From NCBI GenBank assembly GCA_033439265.1, contig JAVTVX010000005.1:9946001-10010000 (forward strand): a stretch of DNA of 64,000 bases. Reading direction: 5' to 3'. The position numbers were made by a program, and so were the translations under genes. How positions within the stretch are numbered: the first letter of the stretch is position 1; the number at the start of each line of letters is the position of its first letter. The stretch is from Dillenia suffruticosa. Taxonomy: Eukaryota > Streptophyta > Magnoliopsida > Dilleniales > Dilleniaceae. The notes under the pieces were generated by a model that was given only the letters and a program-made list of their open reading frames with translations, ran no database searches and had not been told where the DNA came from. This document shows positions 11,611-23,652 of the stretch, in pieces.

Positions 11611-12418
11611 TTATTGATGCTCTAGCGCGAATACCCTTTTTTTCACTGGTTTGCGGCTAGAGTCCATAGTTAGTTTATGGATAATTACCGAGGAGTAGAT
11701 CCCTGACGTGTTTTCTAGTGACCATGCAAAGACTTTAGAATCGTGACGGAGGCATTCAATTATGGCCTCACACAACGGTGATAACAGGTGAGCTCTAACT
11801 CGAACAGTTTGTCCGGAGATGTTGGTAATCAGGATCTCGACTACCTCCACCGTAGGCTATAGTTTAACTATTTGTGCAATATCATCCCTGAATTCTGCCA
11901 TTTCTATTGAGAGATTTTCTCTACTCATTTCAGAAGAAGGTATAGTTTGCGAAGAAGGCTCGCAGTTAAGGGTTGTGATACCATCTGATGTTTTGAATTT
12001 GACTTTTATGTGTTTGGTGCTTAGCAAAGCCTCCATACTATTTAAACTAGGGTAGCTTAGAATAGTGTTGTAGATGAACATAAATTTGATTACGATGAAT
12101 ATGGTTACTGTGATAGCATGACTTGGAGGGTCTCCAAAGTTATGGGAAGTGAAATAGTGCTTTCGGGGTATATCCATTACTGGAAAGTCTTTTTAGGGGA
12201 GTCATTTGGGGTTGTAAATTTGTAGGGGTGAAACCTATTTGCTGAAAAACATCCCAATAGAGGAGGTCACGATCTACCCCTTGATCGACGAGAACTCTCC
12301 TCATGGTGTACGAACCTATCTTGGTCATTATGACAAGTGGATCATGACGATCTGAGGCAACTCCAACTAGATTGTTATTGTCAAAACCAATGGATGGTCT
12401 CCTTCTCTTTTGTGACAT
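11611..12418 (-). pseudogene. Tat gag stub, aspartic protease and linker
   Basis: The minus-strand frame opens at 12418 only about 50 bases inside the primer-binding site. It reads roughly ten basic residues and then enters protease-leader sequence (FDNNNLVGV, HDPLVIM) and the protease itself, whose active site reads VDQG instead of the usual D-[ST]-G. The 400-500 residues of gag expected in between are missing. Further on (11611-11850) is the polyprotein linker with VFAWSLENTSGI, typical just before RT. The loss of gag and the changed protease site both mark a non-autonomous copy. Confidence 0.7.
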
Positions 12419-12469
12419 GGTGACAAGGCGATAAAAAGACCGGACGTGATATAAGTCTTTTCCTAGCGT

Positions 12470-12489
12470 GTTCCCATGGACGGTGCCAA
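12470..12489 (-). other. primer-binding site of the Tat element
   Basis: Immediately inside the 5' LTR the minus strand reads TTGGCACCGTCCATGGGAAC. It lies 5 bases from the LTR terminus CCTCCA. This start is close to the TTGGCGCCGT-type sites that I know from Tat elements. I did not match it to a specific tRNA. Confidence 0.7.
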
Positions 12490-12494
12490 TTTAT

Positions 12495-13264
12495 TGGAGG
12501 AAGCTTTAGGCTCCACAAATAATTGCTCCTTCGACTTGAGGGTGCAACCGATGTTGATGAAGTTTCTCACTCGTTTTGGAGAATTAAACCTATAAAAGAC
12601 CGTTGAGGGTTGTTTTGGCGGAGAAGACTTCGATGCTCAAGCAAAATTGTAGAAAGAGAGAAATAGGCTAAGGAGAGCCGGATGTTCATCCTGTGCTATC
12701 TTTGTGTGCTTTTGTATGGAGTTTTCAAAATGTATTTGATAGGTTGTCTCTGCATAGCATATGTATTGTGCCTGTATAGCAAGTCTTGTATTCTTTTAAG
12801 GGCGTAGAAACCCTAGTTTCTAAGATCATATGATATTTTCCGAAATTGCAGAAATAATGAATATAGACTTTCTATCAATTAGAAGTCATTTTAATTAGGA
12901 AAGACTTTGAAAACTGTGGGCACTTATTTCCTTATTGGGTGAAATTACAATAGATGCGTATTGGACTAGAAAAGTTTGAATTTATTAAAGATTTTTTTTA
13001 TCGGATAATCACACTTTAGACTCATTACGTAACAGGAACTACTTCTGCAATTGCTTGGTGAGGCATGTGAGAGACTAATGGATTGGAGAGCCAGGAGCTC
13101 AAATGATCGAGGAGTCATGGGATCAAGGAACTGAGGAGCTAACAGGTCTGTCCGTTGATGTCGAAGGAATAGTTTGGTTTTTTATGGGCTTGGTTGTAGT
13201 CTAATAGGCCCATGAGATTTGGGTTTCGATGGCTATGAAGTGCATGATCATGGGCTGTCAATCA
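12495..13264 (-). repeat. 5' LTR of the Tat element
   Basis: This partner of 6380-7104 reads TGATTGACAGCCC to CCTCCA on the minus strand. It adjoins the primer-binding site, which fixes it as the 5' LTR. It holds about 40 extra bases (near 13000-13040, around cggataatcacac) that the other LTR lacks. Many point differences between the LTRs suggest an old insertion. Confidence 0.85.
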
Positions 13265-15058
13265 CTCTATCATCAAAATCCAAATGATATAGTTAGGTGT
13301 TAAATGAGGCTAACATCAGCTAAATCTCCTCCCACCATGATAGAAATTTGAGGCTTGATAACAATTCAAGTTGTAGAATGTCGCTAGGGTTAGTTTCTTC
13401 CAAAAGTATTGTAGAGTCTTGACAATGTAGATTAGGCTATCACTAGAAGTTTGTAGAAAACCAATTCTAAGAAAAACAAGATGTGAATGATTAAGACCAA
13501 TGCAGAAAGCAATACCCCGTAAGAAAATTAGAGATAAAATATACATGATAAATAGTTTCAAAAGACTAAGTAATATAGATAAAGAAATTTAGAAGACACA
13601 TTCAATTTTCCTAAAAGAGAAATATATTTGCAATGAGCATCTAGTATTATCCCATCACACAATATCATAACATTAGAGAAAGCAAATATGGTTAATGAGT
13701 TATAATTTAGTTGATACTATTCATTTTTTTTAAAAAAAGTTTTGAGTTCAAAATTCTCATAAAAAAAAAAAAGCTGATAATACATAGTCCAATGGTTCAT
13801 GAACCATTGAATACACTCTCGATCTCTCAATTGAGTGGTTTCTCGGTCGAGTGCTTTAGTTTATACCTTTTAACTCTCTCGATCTTACTCTCTCGAGAAG
13901 CTAGCTACTCTCTTATCTTTCGATCATCCTAACTCTCGGCTCCTAGGTCTCTTGATTATCTCACTTCTCAGTAGATACATTTCATTAATACAAAAATAAT
14001 TTCATTACGTGATAAGTTCAACTTAAGATCATCCGGTAAAGAAGGTAATTTCTAACAAATTTAAATATTTCTTAATTGGATATGAACCTCCTCTAGTCTT
14101 AAGAAAGCCTTTCTTAATATGAACATAGATCTCAGTGGCCACTTTTGATAAAGTAAGAAATCTCTATGATAACTTAAACTTTTTTAACCAGCAGGATTAT
14201 AAATCTCTTAGAATTTTTTGACCACAGTCCCTGTAATTTCGTGAGATTCTCAATAGTCTTTTTACAAGAAAAATAGGGTTTTTACACCCCAAAAGGCATA
14301 CAAGACTTGCCATATAAGCATGTTATATATATTCAGTATAGGTAGTCAGTCAGATATATTCATTAACTCTACACTTTACACAAAAAGAAAATATAGGGCT
14401 ATTCGATGGCTTTTCTCAGTCTATTTTTTATTCTTTCACAATTACTCTTTTTGACAAGTGTTGGAGTTTCCCTGCAGGGCATCCTTTGGTGGTATTTGCA
14501 GATTTCATCATTCCTGAAGGCCTGTAAGACTTCTTGCGACTAGTTTCTCACTTGGGTTGGTGGAGTAATTATTTGTGGAACAAAAACCCATGTTCATCAA
14601 AAGCAAATATGGATATACCCTTGATATATTGTCCATTAGCAACATCCTTAAAGGAAACGAAGTTGGTGCCCGAGAAAATACATGATATTCGTATACCAAG
14701 GGAAATCCTCCTGTAACTTGTATGAAAAAACATGCTTTTCACCAAATAGCATCACAATGAAGCCTTCCATTTGGGCTAGCATTAATTGTGAATGAATGCT
14801 TTCCATGACCCACTTTCAAAGTGTATAAACTTTAGCTTCTCAACCTCCAAAGAGCCTCGAAGTTTGTAAGTAGCTAAGACCCTGTACAAACAGATCAAAT
14901 TAGATGACAAAACCCTAATCCAATAGCCACAGTGGAATATTAGATGTTAAACACTTTGTGGAATATTAGATTCTCTAATTTGTAAGTAGGGAACATGAAA
15001 ATAATTGATCCAAACTTTAATTTATTCTGTTCCATCCAATCTACCTTATGAAACAGGC
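13265..15058. other. intergenic, with one palindrome and a poly(A)-tailed SINE-like stretch
   Basis: No gene is supportable. A perfect 20-base palindrome (caatggttcatgaaccattg) lies at 13790-13809. Just before it, about 13690-13772 has a SINE-like layout: a weak A-box-like word, gagttcaaaattc resembling a Pol III B box, and then A12. Minus-strand sequence at 14500-15000 has short open stretches with no domain that I recognise. It may be an eroded element. Confidence 0.4.
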
Positions 15059-15350
15059 TCAGAGGGAAGACCAAGTTCCCATTTGTATTGGGAAAAAAAG
15101 AAGAAGAGTATAGCACATAAATAATTGACCAAAAAAAGAGATTACTTCATGTATTTTATAATCATTTACTAAATTTTCAATTGAAGAAACATCAATTCTG
15201 GCAAATTCTTGCTTAACCCACTTGACAACTTTCCCAACTTCCCTGCTAATCCTTTCCTCTTCCTTCAACGCCGCCTTTAGCCTTCGCTTCTGTTCTTTCG
15301 CCAGAAACGTGCTCATGTTTGACAGCATCTCATCTCTCTCTTTCTCTCTG
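15059..15350 (-). pseudogene. truncated paralogue of the gene at 27160-27897
   Basis: The minus-strand frame reads MLSNMSTFLAKEQ, then a KEEERISREVGKVVKWVKQ segment and ARIDVSSIE. It lines up with the C-terminus of the product of 27160-27897 (ILSDLSTFSTKEQ, KEEEKIAYEAEKIIKWAKQ, ARIDVTRVE), with more than half of the residues alike over about 55 positions. Upstream homology stops at a GA tract beside the T-rich tail of the LINE at 15351. Downstream the acidic C-terminus is replaced by unrelated residues. No N-terminal half was found nearby, so this is a gene fragment and not a second functional gene. Confidence 0.75.
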
Positions 15351-15559
15351 TTTTTTTTTATTTTTTTTTATTTTTTTGGATATAAAAGAATGAATATATA
15401 AAAAAAAAAGATAAAAAAACACCGGTACCAAGATTTACCCCGAGAAATCTGAGAAATCTAAGAAAAAATCAATGGATTTCTATGTGAGGCCCAAATAAAA
15501 GACATTAGGATCTGATCTTAACAACGTGTAATACTATACTAATAAATATCGCGATGACT

Positions 15560-18500
15560 CACAGAAGAAGCTTTCACTTACCAATCATTCTCTTGTTCTT
15601 CCTCCATCCAAATATTGTAAATGCAAGTATTGAGGAGATATTTGAAAATCCTATTCCGTTAAAGTTGTCAAGTGGAATGTCTAGCAGAGGGGATAAGGGT
15701 TGTTCGAATATCCAACCAAGAGATATGAAAGATTATAGGAACATAGTTTGCCATAATCAGTTTCCAAACCTCCCTCAAGAAGGGACATTAGAACAAATGA
15801 TCTACGGTCTCTTTCTAGATGAATAAAGGTAACAAGTTAAGGACCGTGAAAGTCCAAATTTGAATAAATGGTCACTTGTATGAAGTTGCTCCATGAAGAC
15901 TAGCCACATGATAAATGCAAATCGAGGAATTGCTCCAAGGAACCTACCAAATCCTTTTATGGCACATCAGAATGGGATCTCTGAGGTGCTTTCAAGCTGA
16001 AGCAATGGAGAACTCACCACTAGAACTGAGAGTCCACATAATTCTGTCACATCTAACAGTAGATGGCAAATCAGATTCTGGGATAATCTCCCGGCTACAA
16101 TAAAAAAGAACTCTCATCAAACTTGAAATTCTATGCGTAGTGCCTTGGATATACTCTGACCAATGAGTACTAGCAAAAACATTCCGAATAGAACACCTAC
16201 TAGAAAACCTGATCTTTCCATGACTTGCTTCCCAAAGGCCTCTATCAAGGGACCTACAGGCGACTAAATATCATACTAGAATAAGATACGGCTACCATCG
16301 CCCATCCTCCAAAACCACTAGTTTCCAAACTGTATACCAAAGAGATATGAGTTTCCTCCATATTCATGAGCAAGTGGCTAGAACTCGAACATATTAGAAG
16401 CTACAACCTCGAAGCAAATATGTCCTCACCCACCATGACCAAACATTACCCTCCGGGTTTAAAAGTAAGTGCCAGATATGTTAAGTTGGGCCGCTCTATT
16501 CCAATCCGTCACTTTTTTCAGCTCTAACCCCCTCCTTCCTCGTCCAGCAAATAAGAGACCAAGCTACCTTGGCCTTATGGTGATCAAGAGATGGACTAGC
16601 TCATAAGAGCTTAGACATAATCTGCTCGAATTCTTTGCAAACCGTCTTTGGAAGAAGAAACATAAAAGACCAATACATCTGAATCAAAAAGAGAATGGTA
16701 ATAACCAGCTGTAGATGACTAGCATAGGATAAGTGTCTACTCGTCTAGTGTTGAATCCGAGCTGTCAACCCTTATACAAGCTAACAACACTCCGTAGCTA
16801 AAAGTCTGGTCAATAGAAGTGAAACCTCTCCTAGGTATCTGACTGGGAGATAACCTAGTCGAAATCTCGATGTCCTCATCCCTGACCCCTTGATCAGCCG
16901 CTCCAAAAATGATTTCACTTTTTTAGGGGTTTATCTGCAAATCAGAGAGTTTCCCAAATTGAGCCAAAACATCCGCAACACACTTCATAGAAGATAAGCT
17001 ACCATAGAGAAAAGCATTAGATCATATGCAAAACACCAATGAGAAATACCAATCTCCTGACATCTTTAATGATACTCAAACATCAGTCCCTTAGTAGCCC
17101 TATGCAAAAAACTTGGAAAACTCCATAACCATCACAAAGAGCAGAAAAGACAGAGGATTCCCTTGTCCCTTGTCGAAGATCTCTTGAATTCTAAAAGAAA
17201 TCCATCTGCTCCCCATTAATCGCTATCACAAAACTTCCTGTTGAGACACACTACATGATTATCTAGACTAGCCAGATAGGAAAGCAAACACATTCTAGCA
17301 CCAGTTTAAGAAGATTCTACTCGACCAAGTCATAGACTTTCATGATATCTACCTTTATTACACATCTAGGAGAGCATGATTTAAGTGATACCCATGAAGG
17401 AGCTTACGAGACCACAGAATATTATCCCTAATCCTCCTACCCCTCTCAAAATTAGATTGCTCGCTATCAATGATTCTTAGTAGTACCTGATTCACTTTCG
17501 CTACAATAATTTTGGATATTCACTTATAAACTATATTGTAGTAAGAGATAAACTGAAAATCTATTAGAGACGTCAGGTTATCATTTTTTGGGATAAGTGA
17601 AATGATCGTGTCATTCACCTGCCAAAAAAGTCGCCTATAAGCAAAGAAATCCAAAATAGCCTTGTAACATCTGATCCCACAGTATCCCAATTGGATCAAA
17701 AGAACTAGTACTATATCCATTCGAACTTGGAGCCTTATGCTTGCCTAATAAAACCATAGCCTCCCTCACCTTTATTTCCATCATCGGAGCCTCCAAAGAA
17801 TGAATCTAAGCCTCAAATAGCGTACCTCGAAGCAAAGGAGTGATAAGACTAGGTTCTAACCATCCAACCCCTGGCCTGCTCGTAAACAACCCCCTAAAAT
17901 AAGTAACTGTCTCCTGTTTAATATCATTCAGATAAGATATCTACGTCCCTTTTGCTCTGACCAGAGAACAAACAGAGTTAGATTGTGTCTATGCTTGACG
18001 ATGCCGAAGAAGTAAGCAATATTCCGATCTCCCAATTGAAGCCATGAGATTTGGCCTTCTGTCTCAACATACTCTTTTCCATACTCGAAAGCTTATAATA
18101 ATGAGAAGCAGTACCCTCTCCTCATCACCTAAGTTATTTCTATCTCTATCTGATAACATCACCTGCCAAATCTGTATAAGTTCCTCTCGGGCCTCTTGAA
18201 CATAGAGAGGTCACTATACTCTTGGCGATTTAGCTACCTCAACTTCAATTTCAGACCCTTAAGCTTTCTGTACAGGCGATATATCGGATTACCATAGTAA
18301 GCCTCCACCCAAGCCTCTGATACAATATCACAGTACCGCGGATGATCCATCCAAAACTCAAAAATTTTGAATGGTACCCTCATGCACTAATCCCCCCTCT
18401 ACAACCGAACCAAAATGGGAGTATTTGAATCACCCAGAGGAAGAAATACTGCCTTAGAAAATGGATAAGAAGCCAGCCAAACCGAATTAAACAACACCTT

Positions 18501-19030
18501 ATTCAGTTTCCTCATAATAGGATCAGTAGTCTGTCTATTCCATCAAGTGAAGAAAGCCCCGGAATACCTCAAATCCTCTAACTCCAAGTACCTCATATAG
18601 TCATCCAAGACAGAATCAGCCAATGGCCAATTCGGATTACCTCCACTCCTCTCAGACGGCTATTGGACTATGTTAAAATCTCCAAGAACACACTACGAGG
18701 TAATCATACCCCTACTCTGAGCCCTCAAGAAGTACCAAAGGTGACAATGATCTCCTACCTGATTAGACCTATAAACTACAGTGATCTCATAGCATATATC
18801 AATCTAGACAAATTAAACTCTGCAATGAATCCACTGGGTCCTAACTTAACTAGATACGTCCATTAGAATTACCTACCCAAGCAACAATACATCTCCAATG
18901 AGGTAAAAGAGTCTGCTCAATACGTAACTCATCAGAAAATCTCACCCTTGTCTCAAGGAAGCCTGACAATTGCAATCAGTGCAGCAAATCAAAACTTCTC
19001 GTAGCAAGGATATGAATAGGGTCATTCAGA
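15560..19030 (-). pseudogene. LINE ORF2 remnant (endonuclease, RT, zf-RVT)
   Basis: Endonuclease: the minus strand reads CVLGDFNIVQ and PSERSGGNPNWPL near 18620-18700, a typical APE active-site neighbourhood. Reverse transcriptase: AILDFFAYRRLFWQVNDTII and SLIPKNDNLTSL at 17520-17720, followed in broken frames by ISKIIVAKVNQVLLRIIDSEQSNF and LRQG (about 17150-17510). C-terminus: WKLIMANYVPIIFHISWLD-like sequence near 15640-15780 resembles the zf-RVT region. At least a dozen stops and several shifts separate these pieces. The plus-strand open frame at 15554-15826 is the antisense of the last piece. Confidence 0.75.
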
Positions 19031-19103
19031 TCCCATATGTTCCAACATTCTAGATTGTACTAAGAGGGGAAACGCCCGTCAGTGAGACCTCTTCGACCTC
19101 TTT

Positions 19104-20150
19104 TTAGCCTTCCTGCCTTGAGAAGGATAGGGCACAAGAAGGGTTCAAGGGGGAAGATCGAGAACTATCACCTACCACTGATTTTGTCTCAACTAATGTG
19201 TCTGACTTAGACCCTCCATGACATCCACCAAGTTGGATGTCACTAGGGATACTTGAAATACTTTCACAAGGAAATAGGGTCATAAACTCCCTAAGAACTG
19301 GTGATGTAGTATCACGAGCCGGAGTTTCCTCCCTAACTTTCATAGCAGGACCACCATCCAACTCCGGTGAAGCAGTAGCACAAATCGGCATGTCCTCCCC
19401 AACTACCAAAGCAAGACCAACATCCATTTTTGGTAAATCAACTATATGATCCACTTGCTCCTCCCAAATGTCCAACACACGGTTTGTATCAGTCTCTTCT
19501 GCCTAAGGCTGAGTCACTCCTGTCTTTGTAACCTTAGGAGTCTCCACCACTGGGTCCTTATCTCATGTCACTTCCTGGCGTCTCTTACCCTTTTTCTTTG
19601 ATTTTCGGGCCTTAGAACTGGTTGAAAACCATTGTCATCCCTTGTCTAACGAATCAGCTTAGAAATGCTGTTATTATCCTGAGTAGAGAGGCTCTTTGGG
19701 CACTTGGCATGAAGATGTTCAGAGACCAAGCAAGACTCACATCTGGGAGGAATGACTTAACAATGAACTCATTCCCATCGGTAGTCTGAATATGCTTCCC
19801 AACGAGTAGGACTCCCTACATCAAGTTCAAGAAAAATCCTGACATATCCAAGTCGAGTACAAGATGCTGTGACATCATCCATAGATAGTGGCCTTCTAAA
19901 TACCGATGCCACATAACTCAATCCCCGCCAGTTGTATAGAACCATAGGTACATTATGAAATTTGACCCAAACAGCAATCGTCCTAGGCTCAAACTCAATG
20001 GAAAACACTCCTATGTGAAACCTACATAACACAAATGGAACTCCAAATATGTCATGGATTTTTATCCAAAATCTATTGAAAGTGTTGATCTGAATTAAAT
20101 TTCAATAGAAAAACTCTAAACCCAATCATAATAACCCCAACAAACCCCAT
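19104..20150 (-). pseudogene. LINE ORF1 remnant (DUF4283-like, CCHC knuckle)
   Basis: On the minus strand, 19769-20032 reads FEPRTIAVWVKFHNVPMVLY, then WRGLSYVASVFRRPLSMDD and LGYVRIFLELDV, a DUF4283-like domain common in plant LINE ORF1 proteins. A complete CX2CX4HX4C zinc knuckle, CESCLVSEHLHAKC, follows at about 19692-19742. The tail (19104-19478) is acidic and Pro/Ser-rich, as usual. One or more frame changes and a stop lie between the domain and the knuckle. Confidence 0.75.
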
Positions 20151-20392
20151 TTACTCCACAGTAAGGTAGCAATTCTATTCACGTCTTTAAACAGCATCTG
20201 CCATTCAATGAGATTTCCAATTAAACAAAACTCATTGGATTGGAATGTTTATGTCATCGATTAGTGTCATTATTGCCAAGTGGGTGGGCCATTTTATTTT
20301 TGAAAATTAGATTAGATTAATGAAAGCTTGTAGATTTGAAATGTGGCGCAGGTGAACCAATAAATTAGAATGAAACAAATCCACTTGGAATT

Positions 20393-20413
20393 CTCTCTCT
20401 CTCTCTCTCTCAA
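20393..20413. repeat. (CT)n microsatellite at the LINE 5' side
   Basis: About ten CT units. It could be the other half of the CT tract that the LINE entered (see 15330-15350). Confidence 0.9.
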
Positions 20414-22630
20414 CATTGGACTTATCCAATGTTAAGTTAAATACTACATCTAGCAAAAAGAGATTTTTCAATAAAGAGATCAATTCCCAAATAAGCTTTT
20501 AACTTGTTTGATTTGTTTAGGCTGACTTTCTTTTGTTTGAAAGAATTAGGCAGGTCGATGCCAGTGGTATAAATGAGTTTACTGTGGTTAATGAGACATT
20601 ACCGTTATGGCTCTCACAAAACGATAATTGATTTATTATTGTCACCATATACAAAAGTCATATTTACCTTTATCGTTACCTATCATGCCCAAAAAATAAT
20701 ACGGTACCATAACAATAAAAATTTATTATAATTGATAAAAATAATTTAACAATTAAAAAATGAATTGAATGAAAAATAAAAAAGAAAATATCATAGCCAT
20801 AAAGAAAATATCAATTTAAAAAATAATGTCAAAATTTTTGTTCTTTTAATGTGTGATTTTCACATTTAAAATATGTAAAGCCATTGAGTAGTTAGTAAAT
20901 TCAACCACTAACTATCATGAAATAGTATGATCAGATAATTAACTATTTATAACCTTAAAACTATTATTGTTATAAAAAAATTATAATTTATTTTTCAATT
21001 TACAATCACCATGCATTTTTTAAAAGATTTTGTCACATTAATATATAATATTTAATATTTGTATTAACAATATTTTGAGTTTATATATAAAAATTATCTA
21101 ATGCATATGGTTAATATGTGTAATTCATAAACTACTACACATATTTAATTAGTTTACTATTATATACATAAAAATTAGTAACCGAAACTCACATTATTAA
21201 AAAAAGATAAAGTATTTTAAATAAAATCAACAGATTCATAGTCCATATTCTTACCTAGAAAAATTGAGATTAAACTTAACTCTGGTTGAATAGATTTTTC
21301 AACATTAAAAATTAATATAATAATAACTTGCATTCTTTTCGTAAAGAACTTTGAGTTTTAATCAAGAAATTTGATATTTCTTATTAAAAACTTTTTATTT
21401 AATTAAGAAATATTATAAATAAAATAAATTAAAAATAATGTAGGAAAGTGAGATTTCAAACACCACTAATCACAAATGGTTAATGTTACGAGAGAATAAT
21501 TTAGTAATCATAATTTTTTTTTTTCTGATCTTAAATTCAACTTCGAATCTTGTGATAAAAAAAAAAAAGAAGGAAAAGAGAGTTTAGTTTATAAGTCCAT
21601 AACGTTAGACTAGACACAGAGAGCTTAGTTTAGAAAGTGTCACCTATGGATTTTGTGCAGTCAATCATTCAAGCATCTGTTATGGGCATATTCCAGCAAA
21701 AATTCTAAAGGTCTCCCAACCCTAATCAAAATAATAATGATGTTGACCATAAAATATTTTATTTAAATTTGTTATATTAAATGATAAAAAAAAAAAAAGA
21801 GTGAAGACCATCTTTTCAATTCCCATTATGCCCTTTGACATGTATTACTCTGATGAGCTGTCAAGGGGCCCATGTGGCTGTGTCCAACCCAAATTTTGAA
21901 AAACAAATGAGCCAACCAGATTGCATGATGGCCCTCTAGGCAGGTGTTGGTGTTGGGTAAACTTCAGCACAACAGTGAACGCATGACCGATTGAGTTGGT
22001 GCTCCCGTAAAAAGTTTTAATTTAAATCAATTTATATCAAATTTATCTCTATATTATTTTATTTTATATATAATATTTTTATTTAAAATAAAATAATTTA
22101 TTTGAACGATATAAGGAAAATTAAAATAATTTTTATATACTAAAATTATTATTATAATAAATTTTATATTAAAAATATTAATTCAAATTCAGTTGAATCT
22201 AATGTCATTTTTTTTTAAATGAGTGCTATATACCATTTCTTTTTTTTTTATTATTCTTTTGATAATAAACTGAAACTATTTGATGAAAAGTAAGTTGATG
22301 CATCATTAGATACGAACGTCATAATAGAAGATGGAGTCTCTTCTATGGGCAAATTTTTTGATTTGGTATCTAAGTAAAACTTGGCGGATGTAAGGTACCA
22401 CATTGTAGCATTTTGGAGCAAAAAATAATGAATACTTAAGTCAATGTTTGAAAAAAAAAAATGTAATCAAAGTATCATACCTAAACCACTCAAGAGTTAC
22501 CTTTCACTACACGACTAATTTATCATTCCTTTACATTCTTATTCTATAACCATAGAAAGGAAGCCAAACTTAGAGGCCAACCGAAGATTATATGCTGTTT
22601 GAGACTTTGGGATACCAAGCACCTCTTACT
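20414..22630. other. AT-rich intergenic DNA
   Basis: No open frame or RNA gene that I can support. A short A-box/B-box-like stretch with an A12 tail (about 21480-21565, with cttcgaatcttgtgat before the tail) has the look of an eroded tRNA-derived SINE. Otherwise the sequence is A/T homopolymer-rich. Confidence 0.5.
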
Positions 22631-22635
22631 CTATT

Positions 22636-22957
22636 CGAAGCAGTGTTTTTAAAATCGGACTGGACTGACCAGCTCGATTGGGAATCATTCTATAGAGTGA
22701 TTCAATTTTTATTGTTAGATAGGATAAAATTAAACTCGATCAAAATTATTTAAAATGGTAATTGATGAAACATTCATTTTTTCTTAAAAATAAATATATT
22801 TTATTTTATTTTAAAATATATAATATATAAATTATATATATGATATCACGATTATGTGTTCTTAAAATAGTCTGATTAATCCAACCAATAAACCAATGAC
22901 CAATAGGTTGATTGAGTTATTTACTTGTTCAGATTTAAAAGCACTGCTTTCAAGCAC
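22636..22957. mobile_element. MITE-like element with about 22-bp imperfect terminal inverted repeats
   Basis: The left end reads gcagtgtttttaaaatcgga. The right end, read on the other strand, is gcagtgcttttaaatctga, an imperfect inverted pair. The interior is AT-rich and non-coding, about 320 bp in all. The flanks (attcgaag and ctttcaag) are only partly alike, so the target duplication is not secure and the superfamily is left open. Confidence 0.45.
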
Positions 22958-23480
22958 ATGTCAAGATTTCCTCTCTCTTGATATAGAAAGTACAACGAAA
23001 ACTCATCTTCTCTCACTCCACTAGGTTATCATCAATATTCAACTTGATCAACCTCTCTGGAAGAGGACACCACCTCTGCGTAGCTGAGACACAATACTCA
23101 TCTTCTATATATCTGTCTTGGAAAATAGGTGCTTGAACTCAGTAATCATATATACTCCACAAGAATGCCTGTGTATCACAGTGAGCACCTTCAAATTTTA
23201 CCTTACTTCTCATAAACCAAATTTAGTATCAAACGATAGCAAAAGATGCGGCCAGCTCCTTAAATAAAGCCTAAATGAACCTCTCTCGGTTGAAGAACCC
23301 TGAGGTAATCGACCCAAGTCCCAAATAGGCCTAACTACCTTACAGTCCCCCGAGCCCTACTTACTAACATTTTTTCCTATCCCAGATTCAAAGTAACCAA
23401 AGAGAAAAAAATATTTCTTGGTACCACAATATCAAAATATGTTCAAAAGTTCTGTCAGCCCGTGGTTTTTGAGTTTTGAG
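22958..23480. other. intergenic, no feature seen
   Basis: No coding frame, repeat or RNA gene was recognised in this stretch. Confidence 0.4.
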
Positions 23481-23490
23481 TAAAATAATA

Positions 23491-23652
23491 CAATTTTTTT
23501 TTGGTACCATGGTGGACTACCAACCCAGTATCTAGAGTTTCGTTCCGACTAATCTGGGTCACAGGACTCAATTGAGGGGACAGCTCTTCCATCGAACTCC
23601 CGATTATGATTAAGGGACGTCAGTTCCTGAATCAACTGAACTATCAGACGTG
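23491..23652 (-). mobile_element. SINE with 11-bp target site duplication
   Basis: The minus strand has a Pol III B-box-like word (gggagttcgatgg), a body with tgtcccctcaattgag and cagattagtcgg, and ends in A8 (T8 at about 23492-23500 on the plus strand). It is flanked by gtaaaataata on both sides (23480-23490 and 23653-23663). The body resembles the SINE at 62650-62844 (agtccccttaaatgg and gaattagtcagag at matching places), so the two probably belong to one family. Confidence 0.75.

Larger units (their letters stand above)
6380..13264 (-). mobile_element. Ty3/gypsy LTR retrotransposon, Tat-type, gag-deleted
   Basis: This 6.9-kb element lies on the minus strand between two related long direct repeats. 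In element order: 5' LTR (12495-13264), primer-binding site (12470-12489), a short gag stub fused to protease, linker, reverse transcriptase, RNase H, a second RNase H carrying TNNQAEYE, integrase, a long 3' non-coding segment with a 56-bp tandem array, and 3' LTR (6380-7104). The second RNase H after the RT-linked one is the mark of the Tat lineage. The flanks read tctat on the left and ctcta on the right, nearly the same 5-mer offset by one, so a target duplication is probable but not clean. Many stops and shifts in pol show it cannot move by itself. Confidence 0.85.
15351..20392 (-). mobile_element. L1-type LINE, nearly full length, decayed
   Basis: Minus-strand pieces of a plant non-LTR retrotransposon occur in the right order: ORF1 with a DUF4283-like domain and zinc knuckle, then an ORF2 apurinic endonuclease (GDFN motif), reverse transcriptase, and a C-terminal zf-RVT-like region. 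The low-coordinate end is a T-rich run (15351-15378), as expected for a poly(A) tail read on the other strand. Stops and shifts are frequent. The left neighbour of the tail is ctctctctctttctctctg, and a (CT)n tract lies at 20393-20413, so the element may have entered a CT microsatellite. The 5' end is not exact. Confidence 0.75.

Noticed and set aside
15554..15826. 90-codon plus-strand open frame with a signal-like start
   Set aside because: It is the antisense of the LINE ORF2 C-terminal region, which reads as zf-RVT-like sequence on the minus strand.
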